A stretch of DNA of 64,000 nucleotides from Kocuria palustris (GCF_007666205.1 NZ_VDOR01000001.1:372001-436000), one strand, 5' to 3'. Shown: positions 41,197 to 51,003, numbered from the stretch's first letter. The notes: generated from the sequence alone by a model not told the origin. Numbers and translations are program-made.

Positions 41197-42000
41197 TCAG
41201 CGGGCGTAGGCGATGAACGAGCCGCCCCGGCCGTCCATGCGGATGCAGGCCCACATCTCCCGGGTGCCGTCGTCGAAGGCCTCCGTGCCCTGGTTGCAGC
41301 GCACGCCGTCCATGACGCCCTCGACCTGCTGATCCAGGAAGCCCTGCATCACGTCGTCCACCTCGGCGCAGTCCAGGCCCTGGACGTCCGCGAAGTCGTA
41401 GTCGTCGTTGAAGCACTCGGCGTCCACTGCGTCCGCGTACGTGCCCAGCCCGGAGACCCCCGGGGCCTTCGACGGGTTCGCAGCCCCCGACTCCGGCTCG
41501 AGGGCGGTGACCGACCCGGTCTCGGCCAGGGGGTCGTCCTCCGGATCCCGGGGCTCGAGCTCGATGGTCGCCGGGGACTTCTCACCGGCGAACGTGCAGG
41601 TCCACCGGCCGCTGCCCGGGGTGCAGGCGGTCTTCCCGTCCTCGACGGAGAGGTGGGTCTTCTTCCCGTTGTCCACGACGCCGCGGACGGCCTTCCGAGC
41701 ATGGTCGCAGCTCACGAGCTCGAGCAGCACGTAGTCGTAGTCGTCGTCGGAGCACTGCCCGGCATCGTCGGCCGTCTCCTCGGCGGAGGGGGTGACCTCG
41801 GCCTGCGCCTCTGAGGGCGCGGCGCTCGGCGCGCTCTGCTCGTCCGACGGGTCGCCGCCGGCCGCCTCGGCCTGCGTGTCGTCGGGCTGCGGCGTGCAGG
41901 CGCTCAGCAGCAGAGCAAGGGCCAGGACGGCAGCGGCGCCGCGCCGGATCGGCCGGAGCGCGGCCCTGGAAGCGACAGTGATATGAGCCATGCGTCGCAT
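41197..42000 (-). CDS. Unknown lipoprotein with Cys-rich repeats
   Basis: About 267 residues with a basic, hydrophobic signal and lipobox LLSAC. A disordered Ala/Glu/Ser linker follows, then two Cys-containing segments of similar kind (CSDDDYDYVLLELVSCDHA and CFNDDYDFADVQGLDCAE), which look like an internal duplication. Starts at 42000 and 41991 are both possible. Confidence 0.62.
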   Translation of the reverse strand: MRRMAHITVASRAALRPIRRGAAAVLALALLLSACTPQPDDTQAEAAGGDPSDEQSAPSAAPSEAQAEVTPSAEETADDAGQCSDDDYDYVLLELVSCDHARKAVRGVVDNGKKTHLSVEDGKTACTPGSGRWTCTFAGEKSPATIELEPRDPEDDPLAETGSVTALEPESGAANPSKAPGVSGLGTYADAVDAECFNDDYDFADVQGLDCAEVDDVMQGFLDQQVEGVMDGVRCNQGTEAFDDGTREMWACIRMDGRGGSFIAYAR

Positions 42001-42178
42001 GATGCCCGAGGTTCGCGACAGGGAACATCCATCTCCCCCGGGCAGCGCCTCATGACGGCCTGGATGCGGTCCCGCCGTCGGCGAACACCCTTCATCCGGC
42101 TCGGCGGCGGAGAGACCATGGAGGCATCACGTGACAAGAGGGGCGGTCTCCCGCACCGCCTCGGGAACGGAGGACATC

Positions 42179-42838
42179 ATGACGAACATCACGATCATCG
42201 GCGGCCACGGCAAGGTCGCCCTGCGCCTGGCGCCCATGCTGACCGAGGCGGGCGACGAGGTCACCTCGTGGATCCGCAAGGAGGAGCAGATCGAGGACGT
42301 CGAGCAGACGGGCGCCACCGCGAAGGTCCTCGACGTCCAGCAGCTGTCGACCGAGCAGCTGGCCGACGAGTTCGAGGGCGTCGACGTCGTCGTCTGGTCG
42401 GCGGGCGCCGGAGGCGGCGATCCCGAGCGCACCTGGGCCATGGATCGCGACGCCGCGATCCGGACCATGGACGCGGCCGAGCGCGCCGGCGTCGGCCGCT
42501 ACGTGATGGTCTCGTACCTGAACGCCGGCCCGAACCACGGCGTGGACGAGTCCGACGACTTCTACGCCTACGCCGAGGGCAAGAGCCAGGCCGACGAGCA
42601 CCTGCGCAAGTCGTCCCTGCGGTGGACGATCCTGGGCCCGGGCATGCTCACGCTCGACGACGCGTCCGGGAAGATCGCGGTCCTGCCCGAGGGCCAGCAG
42701 CCGGAGAACGCCGACACCTCGCGCGCCAACGTGGCGCAGGTGGCCAAGGCCGTCATCGCCGACGACTCCACGATCGGGCGCAAGATCGACTTCGTCGACG
42801 GCGACACCCCGATCGCCGAGGCGGTCTCCGCCTCCTGA
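42179..42838 (+). CDS. NAD(P)-binding SDR/NmrA-like protein
   Basis: A 219-residue atypical short-chain dehydrogenase with Rossmann start ITIIGGHGKVALRLA and segments VDVVVWSAGAGGG, GVGRYVMVSYLNA and WTILGPGMLT. It lacks the classical YxxxK pair, apart from YAYAEGKSQAD, which may serve. It resembles YwnB-like oxidoreductases. GGAGG precedes the ATG. It is divergent from the lipoprotein gene. Confidence 0.85.
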   Translation: MTNITIIGGHGKVALRLAPMLTEAGDEVTSWIRKEEQIEDVEQTGATAKVLDVQQLSTEQLADEFEGVDVVVWSAGAGGGDPERTWAMDRDAAIRTMDAAERAGVGRYVMVSYLNAGPNHGVDESDDFYAYAEGKSQADEHLRKSSLRWTILGPGMLTLDDASGKIAVLPEGQQPENADTSRANVAQVAKAVIADDSTIGRKIDFVDGDTPIAEAVSAS

Positions 42839-42876
42839 TCCGCTCCCGCCCCGGAGGGCGCGCCAGGGATTCCCCC

Positions 42877-42914
42877 GACGGCCGCCCCGAGCTGAACAGC
42901 TCGGGGCGGCCGTC
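42877..42914. terminator. Nested terminator hairpin
   Basis: Perfect 17-bp stem with a GAAC loop, itself flanked by an outer GGGATTCCC/GGGAATCCC pair. It ends the SDR transcript. Confidence 0.85.
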
Positions 42915-42978
42915 GTCTGCGTGGCGGGAATCCCCGGCCGCCGCTCCAAGCGGCCCGGGAAGCGGCTAATGTCGGCCA

Positions 42979-43007
42979 CCGAGAGGTGGACCACAATGGT
43001 CCCTCGG
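42979..43007. promoter_or_regulatory. Nested dyad operator before the sugar porter
   Basis: CCGAG...CTCGG outer arms enclose GGACC-ACAAT-GGTCC, starting 46 bp upstream of the porter start. It is a candidate repressor site. Confidence 0.45.
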
Positions 43008-43024
43008 CACCATGGAGGCATGCG

Positions 43025-44494
43025 ATGAGTCAGGTTCGGAGCGCAGGAGCAGGTGAGACGGGGCTGCCGCCGCTGACCAAGGGCCCGCACTCGAGGTTCC
43101 TGGATCGGCTCGTGGTCATCGCGACCTTCGGAGGGCTGCTCTTCGGCTACGACACCGGCGTGATCAACGGCGCCCTGGGCCCCATGTCGGAGCCCGATGC
43201 GCTGGACCTCTCCCCGGTCGAGCAGGGGGTCGTGACGTCGTCGCTGCTGATCGGAGCCGCCGTCGGCGCCCTGGTGGGGGGACGCTGCTCCGATCGCTGG
43301 GGCCGCCGGAGGACGATCCTGGCCATGGCGGTCCTGTTCTTCATCGGCGCCGTCGGCTGCGTGCTCTCCCCGACCGCGGGCTTCATGGTGCTGTTCCGCG
43401 TCGTGCTGGGCCTGGCCGTCGGCGGCGCCTCCGTCACGGTGCCGGTCTACCTCTCCGAGATGGCTCCCACCGAGCGGCGCGGGGCCATGTCCGGGCGCAA
43501 CGAGGTCATGATCGCGGTCGGCCAGCTGCTGGCCTTCGTCATCAACGCGATCATCGGCAGCGCCTTCTACGAGGTCCCGGGCCACTGGCGGATCATGCTC
43601 GCGATCGCCGCGCTGCCGGCCATGGCCCTGTTCTTCGGCATGCTCCGGATGCCGGAGTCGCCGCGGTGGCTGCTGGCCCGGGGCGATCGCGATGCCGCGC
43701 TCCAGGTCCTGGGCCGGGTGCGCTCGCCGGAGCGGGCCGAGGCCGAGCTGAGCGAGGTCGAGGGCCTGGCCGCCCGCGACGCCGCCGAGCACGAGGGCGG
43801 GATCGTCACCCTGCGCACCGAGCCGTGGGTGCGCCGCGTGCTGCTGATCGGGATCGGCGTGGCCGTGTCCCAGCAGCTCTCGGGCATCAACTCGGTCATG
43901 TACTACGGCACGCTGCTGCTCGAGCAGGCCGGCTTCTCGTCGTCGGCGGCCCTGATCGCCAACGTGGCCAACGGCGTCATCGCCGTGATCGGCATGCTCA
44001 CCGGCATGGCGCTGATCGACCGCGTGGGACGACGGCGGCTGATGATCGCCGGCTTCACGGGCATCACCTCGATGCACCTGCTGATCGGGCTGAGCGCGCT
44101 GCTGCTGCCCGAGGGGCTGGGGCGAGCGATCTTCATCCTGATCTTCGTGGTGCTGTTCGTGGGATGCATGCAGGCCTCGATCGGCTTCGGCGCGTGGATC
44201 ATCCTGGCGGAGATCTTCCCGCTCAAGTTCCGCGGCGCCGGCATCGGGATCTCGGTGCTGATGATGTGGCTGGCCAATGCCACGGTGACCCTGCTGTTCC
44301 CGGTGGTGGTCTCGGCCACGGGCATCACCGTGACGTTCTTCCTGTTCGCGGGCCTGGGGGCGGTCTGCCTGTTCTTCTTCTGGCGCTTCGTGCCGGAGAC
44401 CAAGGGGCGCTCCCTCGAGCAGATCGAGGAGTCCTTCGCCGCGGGGGAGCTGCAGCGGATCCACCAAGGGCAGCGGGAGAGCGCACAGAGCTGA
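43025..44494 (+). CDS. Sugar porter (MFS)
   Basis: A 489-residue twelve-helix proton:sugar symporter. Family marks: GGLLFGYDTGVINGAL, RWGRR, PVYLSEMAPTERRGAM, the sugar-binding QQLSGINSVMYYG, and PETKGRSLEQIEE. GGAGG lies before the ATG at 43025; a GTG at 42986 is also in frame. It converges with galactokinase across a terminator, and a hexose such as galactose is plausible but unproven. Confidence 0.9.
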   Translation: MSQVRSAGAGETGLPPLTKGPHSRFLDRLVVIATFGGLLFGYDTGVINGALGPMSEPDALDLSPVEQGVVTSSLLIGAAVGALVGGRCSDRWGRRRTILAMAVLFFIGAVGCVLSPTAGFMVLFRVVLGLAVGGASVTVPVYLSEMAPTERRGAMSGRNEVMIAVGQLLAFVINAIIGSAFYEVPGHWRIMLAIAALPAMALFFGMLRMPESPRWLLARGDRDAALQVLGRVRSPERAEAELSEVEGLAARDAAEHEGGIVTLRTEPWVRRVLLIGIGVAVSQQLSGINSVMYYGTLLLEQAGFSSSAALIANVANGVIAVIGMLTGMALIDRVGRRRLMIAGFTGITSMHLLIGLSALLLPEGLGRAIFILIFVVLFVGCMQASIGFGAWIILAEIFPLKFRGAGIGISVLMMWLANATVTLLFPVVVSATGITVTFFLFAGLGAVCLFFFWRFVPETKGRSLEQIEESFAAGELQRIHQGQRESAQS

Positions 44495-44505
44495 TCCCCA
44501 GCCCG

Positions 44506-44547
44506 GACGGATCGCCGTCGCACCCCGAGGGGCGGCAGCGATCCGTC
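44506..44547. terminator. Bidirectional terminator between sugar porter and galactokinase
   Basis: Perfect arms GACGGATCGC/GCGATCCGTC with an inner CCCC/GGGG stem. Confidence 0.8.
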
Positions 44548-44550
44548 GTC

Positions 44551-45918
44551 TCAGCGGCAGCCGAGCGCGGCCAGCTCGACGCAGTCCCGGCAGACCAGGC
44601 CCCCCGGGCCCGAGGGCACGATGTCCAGGAAGCGGGGGCTCGGCAGCTCCGCGGCAGCCATGGCAGAGGCCACCGCGGCCGCGATCGGCTCCGTCCGCGC
44701 CGTGGGGACGAGCATCAGCACCGAGCCGCCGAAGCCGCCTCCGATCAGGCGGGCGCCGTCGGCGCCCTCGGCCAGGGCGGTGTCCACGATCAGGTCTGCG
44801 GCCCAGAAGGAGGCCTCGGCGTCATCGCGCATCGAGAGATGGCCCGCGGTGAGGATGCGCCCCACCGCCTCCGGGACGGAGGTGTCCGAGACGCTGCCGC
44901 TGAGCAGCGCGTCGATCTGCTCGGAGCGCAGCATCTCCGTGAGGGCATGGCGCAGTCGGCGTGCTGCATCTGCCGGATCGCGGCCGTCGAGCTGCCCGGC
45001 AGCGGGCGCGGCGGCCTCCCACCGGCGCAGGACGGCGTCGACGTCCTCCTGGGCGGGCGTCTCGGGCAGCAGGTCGCGCAGTCGACCCGCGCCGAGGAAG
45101 CGCGCCGCGGCCTCCGCGTCGAGACGGCGCGAGGAGAAGTCGTCACCGCCGAGCCAGTGGGGCGTGCGGGTGTCCACGGCGATCAGGCGGCGGCCCGCCA
45201 GCAGCGCCTCGGCGGAGCGGTACGTGATCGAGAAGTCGCGGCAGTCCAGGGAGACCACCTGCCCTGGGTGCGAGCGCAGGCTCGCGGTCTGGTCCAGGCC
45301 GCCCGTGCTCGCGCCCACGACCTTCACCTCCGCCATCATGCAGGCGTGGGCCAGGACGGCGCGGACGTCGTCGTCGTGGTCGTCGGAGTCGGTGATCATC
45401 CCGGCGAAGGCCAGGATGGAGGCGCACTCGAGCGCGGCCGACGACGACAGCCCGCCGCCCACCGGAAGCGTCGAGCGGATCAGCATGTCCGCACCGAAGC
45501 CCTCCGGGATCCGGATCCCGGAGACGGCGGCCGATTCGTGGAGGCCCCACAGGGCGCCGGCCACGTAGCCCGTCCAGCCCTCGGGGCGGCCCGGTCCGAC
45601 GTCCTCGGTGCGCACCTCGACGATGCCCGTGTCCAGGGACGGCTCGAGGGTGCGCATGCGCAGGAGGCCGTCGGTGCGCGGCGCGGCGGCCACGAGCGTC
45701 CCGTAGGGCAGCGCCATGGGCAGGCAGCGCCCGCCGAGGAAGTCGATGTGCTCGCCGTTGAGATTGGCCCGGCCGGGCGACTGCCAGATGCCCTCCGGTC
45801 GGCGGCCGAAGACGGCCTCGAAGTTCTCGAGGCCGCGGCGGGCGATCGCTGCGTGGTCCGGATGGGGCACCCACTCAGGCGCGACGGACCCCGGATTCTC
45901 GGAGCGGACGTGATGCAC
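44551..45918 (-). CDS. galK: Galactokinase
   Basis: Phosphorylates galactose at C1. The 455-residue GHMP kinase has the galactokinase signature GRANLNGEHIDFLGG, the ATP loop LPVGGGLSSSAALE and C-terminal GGGFGGSVLML. The GTG at 45918 has AGGAGG 4-5 nt upstream. No galT or galE adjoins it. The Asn and Ile/Phe in the signature differ slightly from the consensus GEHTDYN, so a related sugar kinase is possible. Confidence 0.87.
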   Translation of the reverse strand: MHHVRSENPGSVAPEWVPHPDHAAIARRGLENFEAVFGRRPEGIWQSPGRANLNGEHIDFLGGRCLPMALPYGTLVAAAPRTDGLLRMRTLEPSLDTGIVEVRTEDVGPGRPEGWTGYVAGALWGLHESAAVSGIRIPEGFGADMLIRSTLPVGGGLSSSAALECASILAFAGMITDSDDHDDDVRAVLAHACMMAEVKVVGASTGGLDQTASLRSHPGQVVSLDCRDFSITYRSAEALLAGRRLIAVDTRTPHWLGGDDFSSRRLDAEAAARFLGAGRLRDLLPETPAQEDVDAVLRRWEAAAPAAGQLDGRDPADAARRLRHALTEMLRSEQIDALLSGSVSDTSVPEAVGRILTAGHLSMRDDAEASFWAADLIVDTALAEGADGARLIGGGFGGSVLMLVPTARTEPIAAAVASAMAAAELPSPRFLDIVPSGPGGLVCRDCVELAALGCR

Positions 45919-45996
45919 GAGGCCTCCTGGTGCTGAGCAGTGCGCACCACTCTAGACCCGCGGTGACGCGGCCGACGGAGTCCTGCTGCTGCATGC

Positions 45997-47283
45997 TCAG
46001 CGTCCGCCTCGCTCGCGGCCGGAGCCGGGGCCCTCGGCGGTGCGTCGCGGGCGCAGCGACCGCCGCGGCTTGGGCGGCGGATTCGACGCGCCGTGGGTCG
46101 TGACCACCTGGAGGATGCGCTCGAGGTCGGTGCCCACGGTGACCAGCCACCAGTGGTCCCAGGAGTTGCGGATCTCGAGCTCCTCGAGGCTGTCGGAGAG
46201 GTCGGCGACGTGACCGCGGGCCTTGTCGGCGAGGATCTGGATCTCGTCCTTCGCCTCGTCGTCGGGGGCCAGCGGGACGGTCGACAGGACGGTGGTCATG
46301 GTGGAGAACGACTCGGTGTCCACGTGCCAGGCCACGCGCATGACCTCGGCGACGGCGCGCAGCGTGCGCTCCAGCTCCCGGGAGACCCCGGCGGGGACGA
46401 CCATGTGGGATCCGTCGGCCGCGAAGAGGCGACGCAGGACGTCGGTGAGGTCGCGCATGTAGAAGGACACGTGCTCCACGCGGATCAGGCGGGCCAGGCC
46501 GGGGTCCTGGCCCTTGTTGTTGGGCAGCATCATGCGGGGATTGCCCTTGGCCGATGACGCCGACTCCTGGACCACGCCGCGGACCTCCGCCGCGACCGCG
46601 GCGAGCTGGTTGTTGACCTCGAGCCAGTCGGTGCGGGAGGTGGAGCCCGGAGTGCGGACCTCCATGGCGACGTCGCGCAGGTAGAACACGAGCAGCCGCT
46701 CGATCCGTCGGAGCTCGAGCGAGGCGGAGCGGAAGTCGACCGGCTGGGCCACGAGGTAGTTGACCAGCAGGCCGATCGCGGCGCCCGTCGCCATCTGGAC
46801 GATGTAGCCGAGCGAGTACTGGTCGGCGTTCGGGCCGCCGACGATCAGCACGAACAGCGCGGTGATCGGGATGTAGTCCGCTCCTGCCCCGAACCATCGG
46901 AAGCCGGCCAGGATCACGCCCACCGCGATCGCCAGGAACATGGTGACGAGCGTGGCCCAGGGGGTGAGCTGCACCAGCAGGGCCAGCACCATGCCGATGC
47001 CGAGGCCCAGCAGCGTCTGCCCGGCCGTGCGCAGCGAGCCGGTCAGGCTCGGGTACATGACCACCAGGGCGCCCAGGGGCGCGTAGTACGGGTACTGCGC
47101 GACGACGCCCGGCATGAACGGCGCCACCAGGTAGGCCAGGGCGCAGGCCAGGCCGGCCTTCAGGGCGAGCAGCAGGCGCGACGTGTTGATCGAGCTGTTG
47201 TGCCAGGGGCGCAGCAGCGAATCGTCGTCGTCGTGGACGGGCGACGACGCCTTGGGGGAGAAGCGCAAGGTGGTCCTGTTCAA
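45997..47283 (-). CDS. FUSC/aromatic-acid-exporter-like membrane protein
   Basis: About 428 residues. Around six N-terminal helices (ALKAGLACALAYLVAPFMPG through MATGAAIGLLVNYLVAQP) are followed by a 230-residue cytoplasmic helical domain and a basic tail. This matches the FUSC/ArAE half-size proteins, proposed exporters of aromatic acids. The start is uncertain: TTG 47283 lacks a Shine-Dalgarno, and further TTG codons follow. Confidence 0.75.
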   Translation of the reverse strand: MNRTTLRFSPKASSPVHDDDDSLLRPWHNSSINTSRLLLALKAGLACALAYLVAPFMPGVVAQYPYYAPLGALVVMYPSLTGSLRTAGQTLLGLGIGMVLALLVQLTPWATLVTMFLAIAVGVILAGFRWFGAGADYIPITALFVLIVGGPNADQYSLGYIVQMATGAAIGLLVNYLVAQPVDFRSASLELRRIERLLVFYLRDVAMEVRTPGSTSRTDWLEVNNQLAAVAAEVRGVVQESASSAKGNPRMMLPNNKGQDPGLARLIRVEHVSFYMRDLTDVLRRLFAADGSHMVVPAGVSRELERTLRAVAEVMRVAWHVDTESFSTMTTVLSTVPLAPDDEAKDEIQILADKARGHVADLSDSLEELEIRNSWDHWWLVTVGTDLERILQVVTTHGASNPPPKPRRSLRPRRTAEGPGSGRERGGR

Positions 47284-47570
47284 GCGGGGCGAGCGCCCGG
47301 GGTCAGAAGCTTGAGAGGCGTGAGAAGTGATCTACGCGACGGTCACCTTAGCGGTCGGCGACGGGCCTGGTCGATGGCTGTGGACGCCCGATCCCGGTGC
47401 TCCCATCTCGATGCAGATTCGACCCGTGACCTGCTGTGACGAGCATCCGCCCGGGTCGTCCACACCGGGCACGCGCACTCTGTTGCCCGTGCGTGCCCCG
47501 CGCCTACGATCACGGCACTTGCCGACATGCGCCCCTGCCTGCAGCGGGCGCCGAGCACTGGGGTCTCCTG

Positions 47571-48239
47571 ATGAGCACTCGAACCGTCACGCTGTCCGTC
47601 CTCGCTGCGGGGCTCGGGCTGCTGCTCGCGGGCTGCAACGAGTCCGGCGGGCCCTCGCCCGATGAGTCACCAGCCGATCCGGCGTCTGCTGTCGCGACCT
47701 CGGAGTCTCCCGGGAGTGAATCCACGGGCGGTGACGGGGAGTCCCCCGGGGGCGAGGGGGAGTACGTCCCGGCCTCCGCCGAAGGCCCGGCGCAGAACGT
47801 CCCCAAACCCGAGAAGCCCGCTCTGGCCGATGAGGAGAGCTACGAGGGCGCCCAGGCCTTCCTGGACTACCTCGCCGATGCCCGGGCCTACGCGTGGCAG
47901 ACGGGCGATACGACGCTGATCCGCGAGATCACGTCTGATGCATGCGAATCGTGCCTGGCGGAGTACGACGAAATTGAATTGGTGTATGACGAAGGTGGAT
48001 GGGCCAGCTCGGGCCAGGAGGAAATCGAAATCATAGACACGGATATGCCTGTCAACTCATTCGGTTTTCCCTCTCCTCGCGCTGATGTTCGGTATGAGGG
48101 TCAGACTATCTGGAATTCAAGCGGGGAAATCGATCAGAAATACCCTCCAACTGGAAGCGACGACAGTTTGACACACATGCACATGAGTCACGACGGGGTG
48201 GAGTGGATATTTGTTGTCGCTTCGGCTGATGCGATGTGA
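47571..48239 (+). CDS. DUF6318-like lipoprotein
   Basis: A 222-residue lipoprotein with lipobox LLLAGC and a Ser/Glu/Gly-rich linker of about 50 residues. The C-terminal domain has AFLDYLADARAYAWQTGDTT, SDACESC and WASSG, like the actinobacterial DUF6318 family of unknown function. The 5' half has the usual high-GC codons. From about 47,940 the codons turn AT-rich, a sign of recombination. Confidence 0.75.
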   Translation: MSTRTVTLSVLAAGLGLLLAGCNESGGPSPDESPADPASAVATSESPGSESTGGDGESPGGEGEYVPASAEGPAQNVPKPEKPALADEESYEGAQAFLDYLADARAYAWQTGDTTLIREITSDACESCLAEYDEIELVYDEGGWASSGQEEIEIIDTDMPVNSFGFPSPRADVRYEGQTIWNSSGEIDQKYPPTGSDDSLTHMHMSHDGVEWIFVVASADAM

Positions 48240-49319
48240 GTGCTCGGCATGAGATCTGGATTTCACAGAATGTTCACCATTTCGCTTATGTCGAGCATCG
48301 CGCTAGTGGGATCTGCCGGGATTGTCGTTGCCGACCCTGGAGAACGTCGCAGGGGCGGGCTCGAGGGGACGCGGGTTGAGTCAGATGCGAGTGCCTCCGG
48401 GTCTCGCATCGATGTCGAAGTGAGCTTGGAAGGGTTGGCGAGGGGCCAAGCAAAGACCCCCGGTACTTCGAGGTCGCAGCCCGACGTCTCCCCCGCCACT
48501 GGGGGCTCCGGAAAGGCTTCCGGTCCAGATAGTGCTAGCGCTCGGGATTCGCACCAACTGGAAATGACCTTAAGGAAATTTGTTGCCGATACTGAGCCCG
48601 CGGAACTCAAAGCGGATACCGCCAGCGTGGAAATGGCTGACTACACTCTGGTCGACATCTGTTCAGAGGCAGGGGCCTCGTGCGCGGAACAGGAAGCCTG
48701 TACGTTGCCAGACGGGGCGGCGGGTCAGAATCTCTACGTAGAGTACGAGACGGATGAGGGGGAGCCCGTGCGAGCATCGACCCCCATCTGCTCGCCGCGC
48801 GACCAGATCCCCGAGGGCGATGAGCCGGCGCCGCTGCCGGTCTTCACCGTCGAGGATCTCCGGCGGCTCGCGGTCAGCCCCGCTGTCTCCGCCGTCGAGC
48901 CTGCGCCGGACACGCTCGTCGGGCTGCACACCAACATGTATGCGACGGCCGAGGAGCAGGTCTTCGACACCGAGCTCGCGGGCTTCCCCGTGCGGGTGCG
49001 GGTGACGCCCGAGTCCTTCACCTGGGACTACGGCGACGGTGCGACGCTCGGCCCCACCGCGCTCGCCGGCGGCCCGCTTCCGGAGGGATCGTGGGACGTC
49101 CCCACAGACACCAGTCATCAGTACGCCGAGACCGGCGACGTGGGCGTCGTGCTGACCACCGAGTTCTCGGGCGAGTACTCGATCAGCGGCGGGCCGTGGC
49201 TGCCCGTGGACGGGACCAGCACAGTCGCCAGCGAGCCCGTCCAGCTCAGCGTGTGGCGCTCGACGGTCCGCAACTACGCCGACGACTGCTTCGAGAATCC
49301 GAGCGGCGCGGGCTGCTGA
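48240..49319 (+). CDS. Secreted protein with PKD-like domain
   Basis: About 359 residues with a hydrophobic export signal (residues 10-31), an unordered middle, and a C-terminal PKD-like unit (FTWDYGDGATLG...SHQYAETGDVGVVLTTEFSG). It begins at the stop of the lipoprotein gene (GTG 48240, or ATG 48249). The first 450 bp are AT-richer than the rest. The pair is probably a surface protein set subject to exchange. Confidence 0.68.
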   Translation: MLGMRSGFHRMFTISLMSSIALVGSAGIVVADPGERRRGGLEGTRVESDASASGSRIDVEVSLEGLARGQAKTPGTSRSQPDVSPATGGSGKASGPDSASARDSHQLEMTLRKFVADTEPAELKADTASVEMADYTLVDICSEAGASCAEQEACTLPDGAAGQNLYVEYETDEGEPVRASTPICSPRDQIPEGDEPAPLPVFTVEDLRRLAVSPAVSAVEPAPDTLVGLHTNMYATAEEQVFDTELAGFPVRVRVTPESFTWDYGDGATLGPTALAGGPLPEGSWDVPTDTSHQYAETGDVGVVLTTEFSGEYSISGGPWLPVDGTSTVASEPVQLSVWRSTVRNYADDCFENPSGAGC

Positions 49320-49340
49320 AGCTCAGGCCACCGAGGGGTC

Positions 49341-49910
49341 TCAGCCCTGGTGGGCGTAGAGGTCCCGCAGCAGCGCGACCTCGGCGAGGTGATGGATCAC
49401 CTCGCGATTGATGTGCAGGGCGAGATCGATGAACGGCCGCTCGCCCCACGGGCCCTCGGCGGGGCCGCAGGGCTGCTGCATCCGGGCGCCATCCATGCCG
49501 CGCAGCCCCTCGAGCCACCGGGCGACCTCCGCATCGAGCTGAGCGAGGGCCTCCCCGGCGGTGGTCGCGAAGTCCCACGAGGCATAGGAAGCCTCGGGGC
49601 CGTCGAAGTGGCTGTGGCTGCGCATGGCGAGCACCCCCACGATCACGTGACCCAGGCGCCACGCGATCGTCGTGAACGGCTGGGGCTGCCCCTCGACCAG
49701 GTCGAAGTCGATCACCAGCGCCCCTGCGCCGGCTTGGTGGGTCGTGCGCTGCTCGTCGGCGGGGTGGACGGTCCACGCGGGTCGGCCGTCGGGCGTGGGA
49801 TCCCAGAAGAGCTCGTCGTCCGTCAGCCCCTCCAGCCGGGGGCGCAGCAGGTTCTGCCAGTGCCACTCGAGCTGCTCGACGGCGGCGGCGGTCATGGGGT
49901 TCTCGGTCAT
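49341..49910 (-). CDS. DinB family protein
   Basis: A 189-residue four-helix-bundle protein of the DinB/YfiT fold, with metal-ligand histidines visible in RLGHVIVGVLAMRSHSHFDG and HINREVIHHLAEVALLRDLY. It is possibly a thiol- or metal-dependent transferase; the substrate is unknown. GAGGAC lies before the ATG at 49910. Confidence 0.82.
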   Translation of the reverse strand: MTENPMTAAAVEQLEWHWQNLLRPRLEGLTDDELFWDPTPDGRPAWTVHPADEQRTTHQAGAGALVIDFDLVEGQPQPFTTIAWRLGHVIVGVLAMRSHSHFDGPEASYASWDFATTAGEALAQLDAEVARWLEGLRGMDGARMQQPCGPAEGPWGERPFIDLALHINREVIHHLAEVALLRDLYAHQG

Positions 49911-49941
49911 GTCGTCCTCCGGGAGCTGTCGAGGGGGCGGC

Positions 49942-51003
49942 TCAGGCCATGCCCAGGCCGCGGATCTGCTGGGCCAGCGCCTGGGACAGGATCACCAGGC
50001 CGTAGGCATTGAGGTGCGCGTGGTCGTGGGCGATCAGCGACTTCGGCGGCAGCCCGAGGGCCACGCGCTCCTGATCGACGTCGCTCTGCCCGATCCCCTT
50101 GTCGGCGATCTCGGGCAGCCGCCACATCTGCGGGTCGAGCAGATGCCGGGCGGTGTCGAAGAAGCGGGGCCCGTACTCCTCGGCGTACGCCCGGTTCAGC
50201 TGATCGATGGGCTCGCTCTTCTCGGTCCCGGGGCGGTTCATCCACGTCTTCCAGTGCCCCATGACGATGGTGCGCTCCGGCTCGACCGCTGCCGCCCGAC
50301 GGGTGTCCTCGAGCACCTGCGACAGGTCCAGCACATTGTTCTTGCCCATCCACAGCACGTGCACGTCGCCGCGGTGGTGCTGCTCGAGCGCGGTCCGCCA
50401 CGTCCCGTCCGATTCGGCGTGCAGGTCCACGGGCTCGCCGGGCTCCAGCCGCCGCAGCCGCACCAGGCGGTCGCTGCCCCAGATCCCCGACGCGGTCACC
50501 GGCAGCCCCGCGAGCGTGCCGGGGATCGGCTGGTTCGTGATGGGCACGCGCCCGTCGCGAGCGGTGAGGACGATCTCCCCGGAGGTCGGCAGGACGCCGT
50601 CGAAGCCCCGGAAGCCCAGGTCCAGGTCGATCCCCGTCGCCTCCGAGCGCCTGATCAGCACCTCGGTGGAGTCCGCGCGGGACATCGCCCGGTTGATGCC
50701 GGTGGTCCCGAGCAGGCGGGCCACCTCCCGATGCAGATGCAGCGTGCGGAACCCGCGGGGCTCGTCGCCCAGGTAGGAGGCCGCCGACGACGACCCCCAG
50801 ACGACGATGCGCCGCCCGTCCTGGGCTTCGGGGGCCGTCGCCGTGATCAGCGTGCTCGCCGCGGCGAGCGCACCGCCGGCGAGCAGCGCCCGGCGCGTGA
50901 GGGACCGGGTGCTCGGCCGGGCGGGGGAGTCGTCTCCCTTCGAGTGCGGGCAAGCGGGGTCTGACGTCACGTTCTGCTTTCCGGCGGCGGTCTGGGGCGG
51001 CAT
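49942..51003 (-). CDS. Secreted SGNH-type hydrolase (first of two paralogues)
   Basis: A 353-residue protein with a Tat-like leader (TRRALLAGGALAAAST), block I VVWGSSSAASYLG with the nucleophile Ser, Asn in VLWMGKNNVLDLSQVLED, and a late D-x-x-H in AHDHAHLNAYGLVIL. This resembles GDSL/SGNH esterases acting outside the cell. It is clearly related to the gene at 51613-52659, and an SLH protein lies between them. Confidence 0.78.
   Translation of the reverse strand: MPPQTAAGKQNVTSDPACPHSKGDDSPARPSTRSLTRRALLAGGALAAASTLITATAPEAQDGRRIVVWGSSSAASYLGDEPRGFRTLHLHREVARLLGTTGINRAMSRADSTEVLIRRSEATGIDLDLGFRGFDGVLPTSGEIVLTARDGRVPITNQPIPGTLAGLPVTASGIWGSDRLVRLRRLEPGEPVDLHAESDGTWRTALEQHHRGDVHVLWMGKNNVLDLSQVLEDTRRAAAVEPERTIVMGHWKTWMNRPGTEKSEPIDQLNRAYAEEYGPRFFDTARHLLDPQMWRLPEIADKGIGQSDVDQERVALGLPPKSLIAHDHAHLNAYGLVILSQALAQQIRGLGMA

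Noticed and set aside
43025-45918. Sugar porter and galK as one galactose operon
   Set aside because: They are convergent with a terminator between them, and galT/galE are absent.
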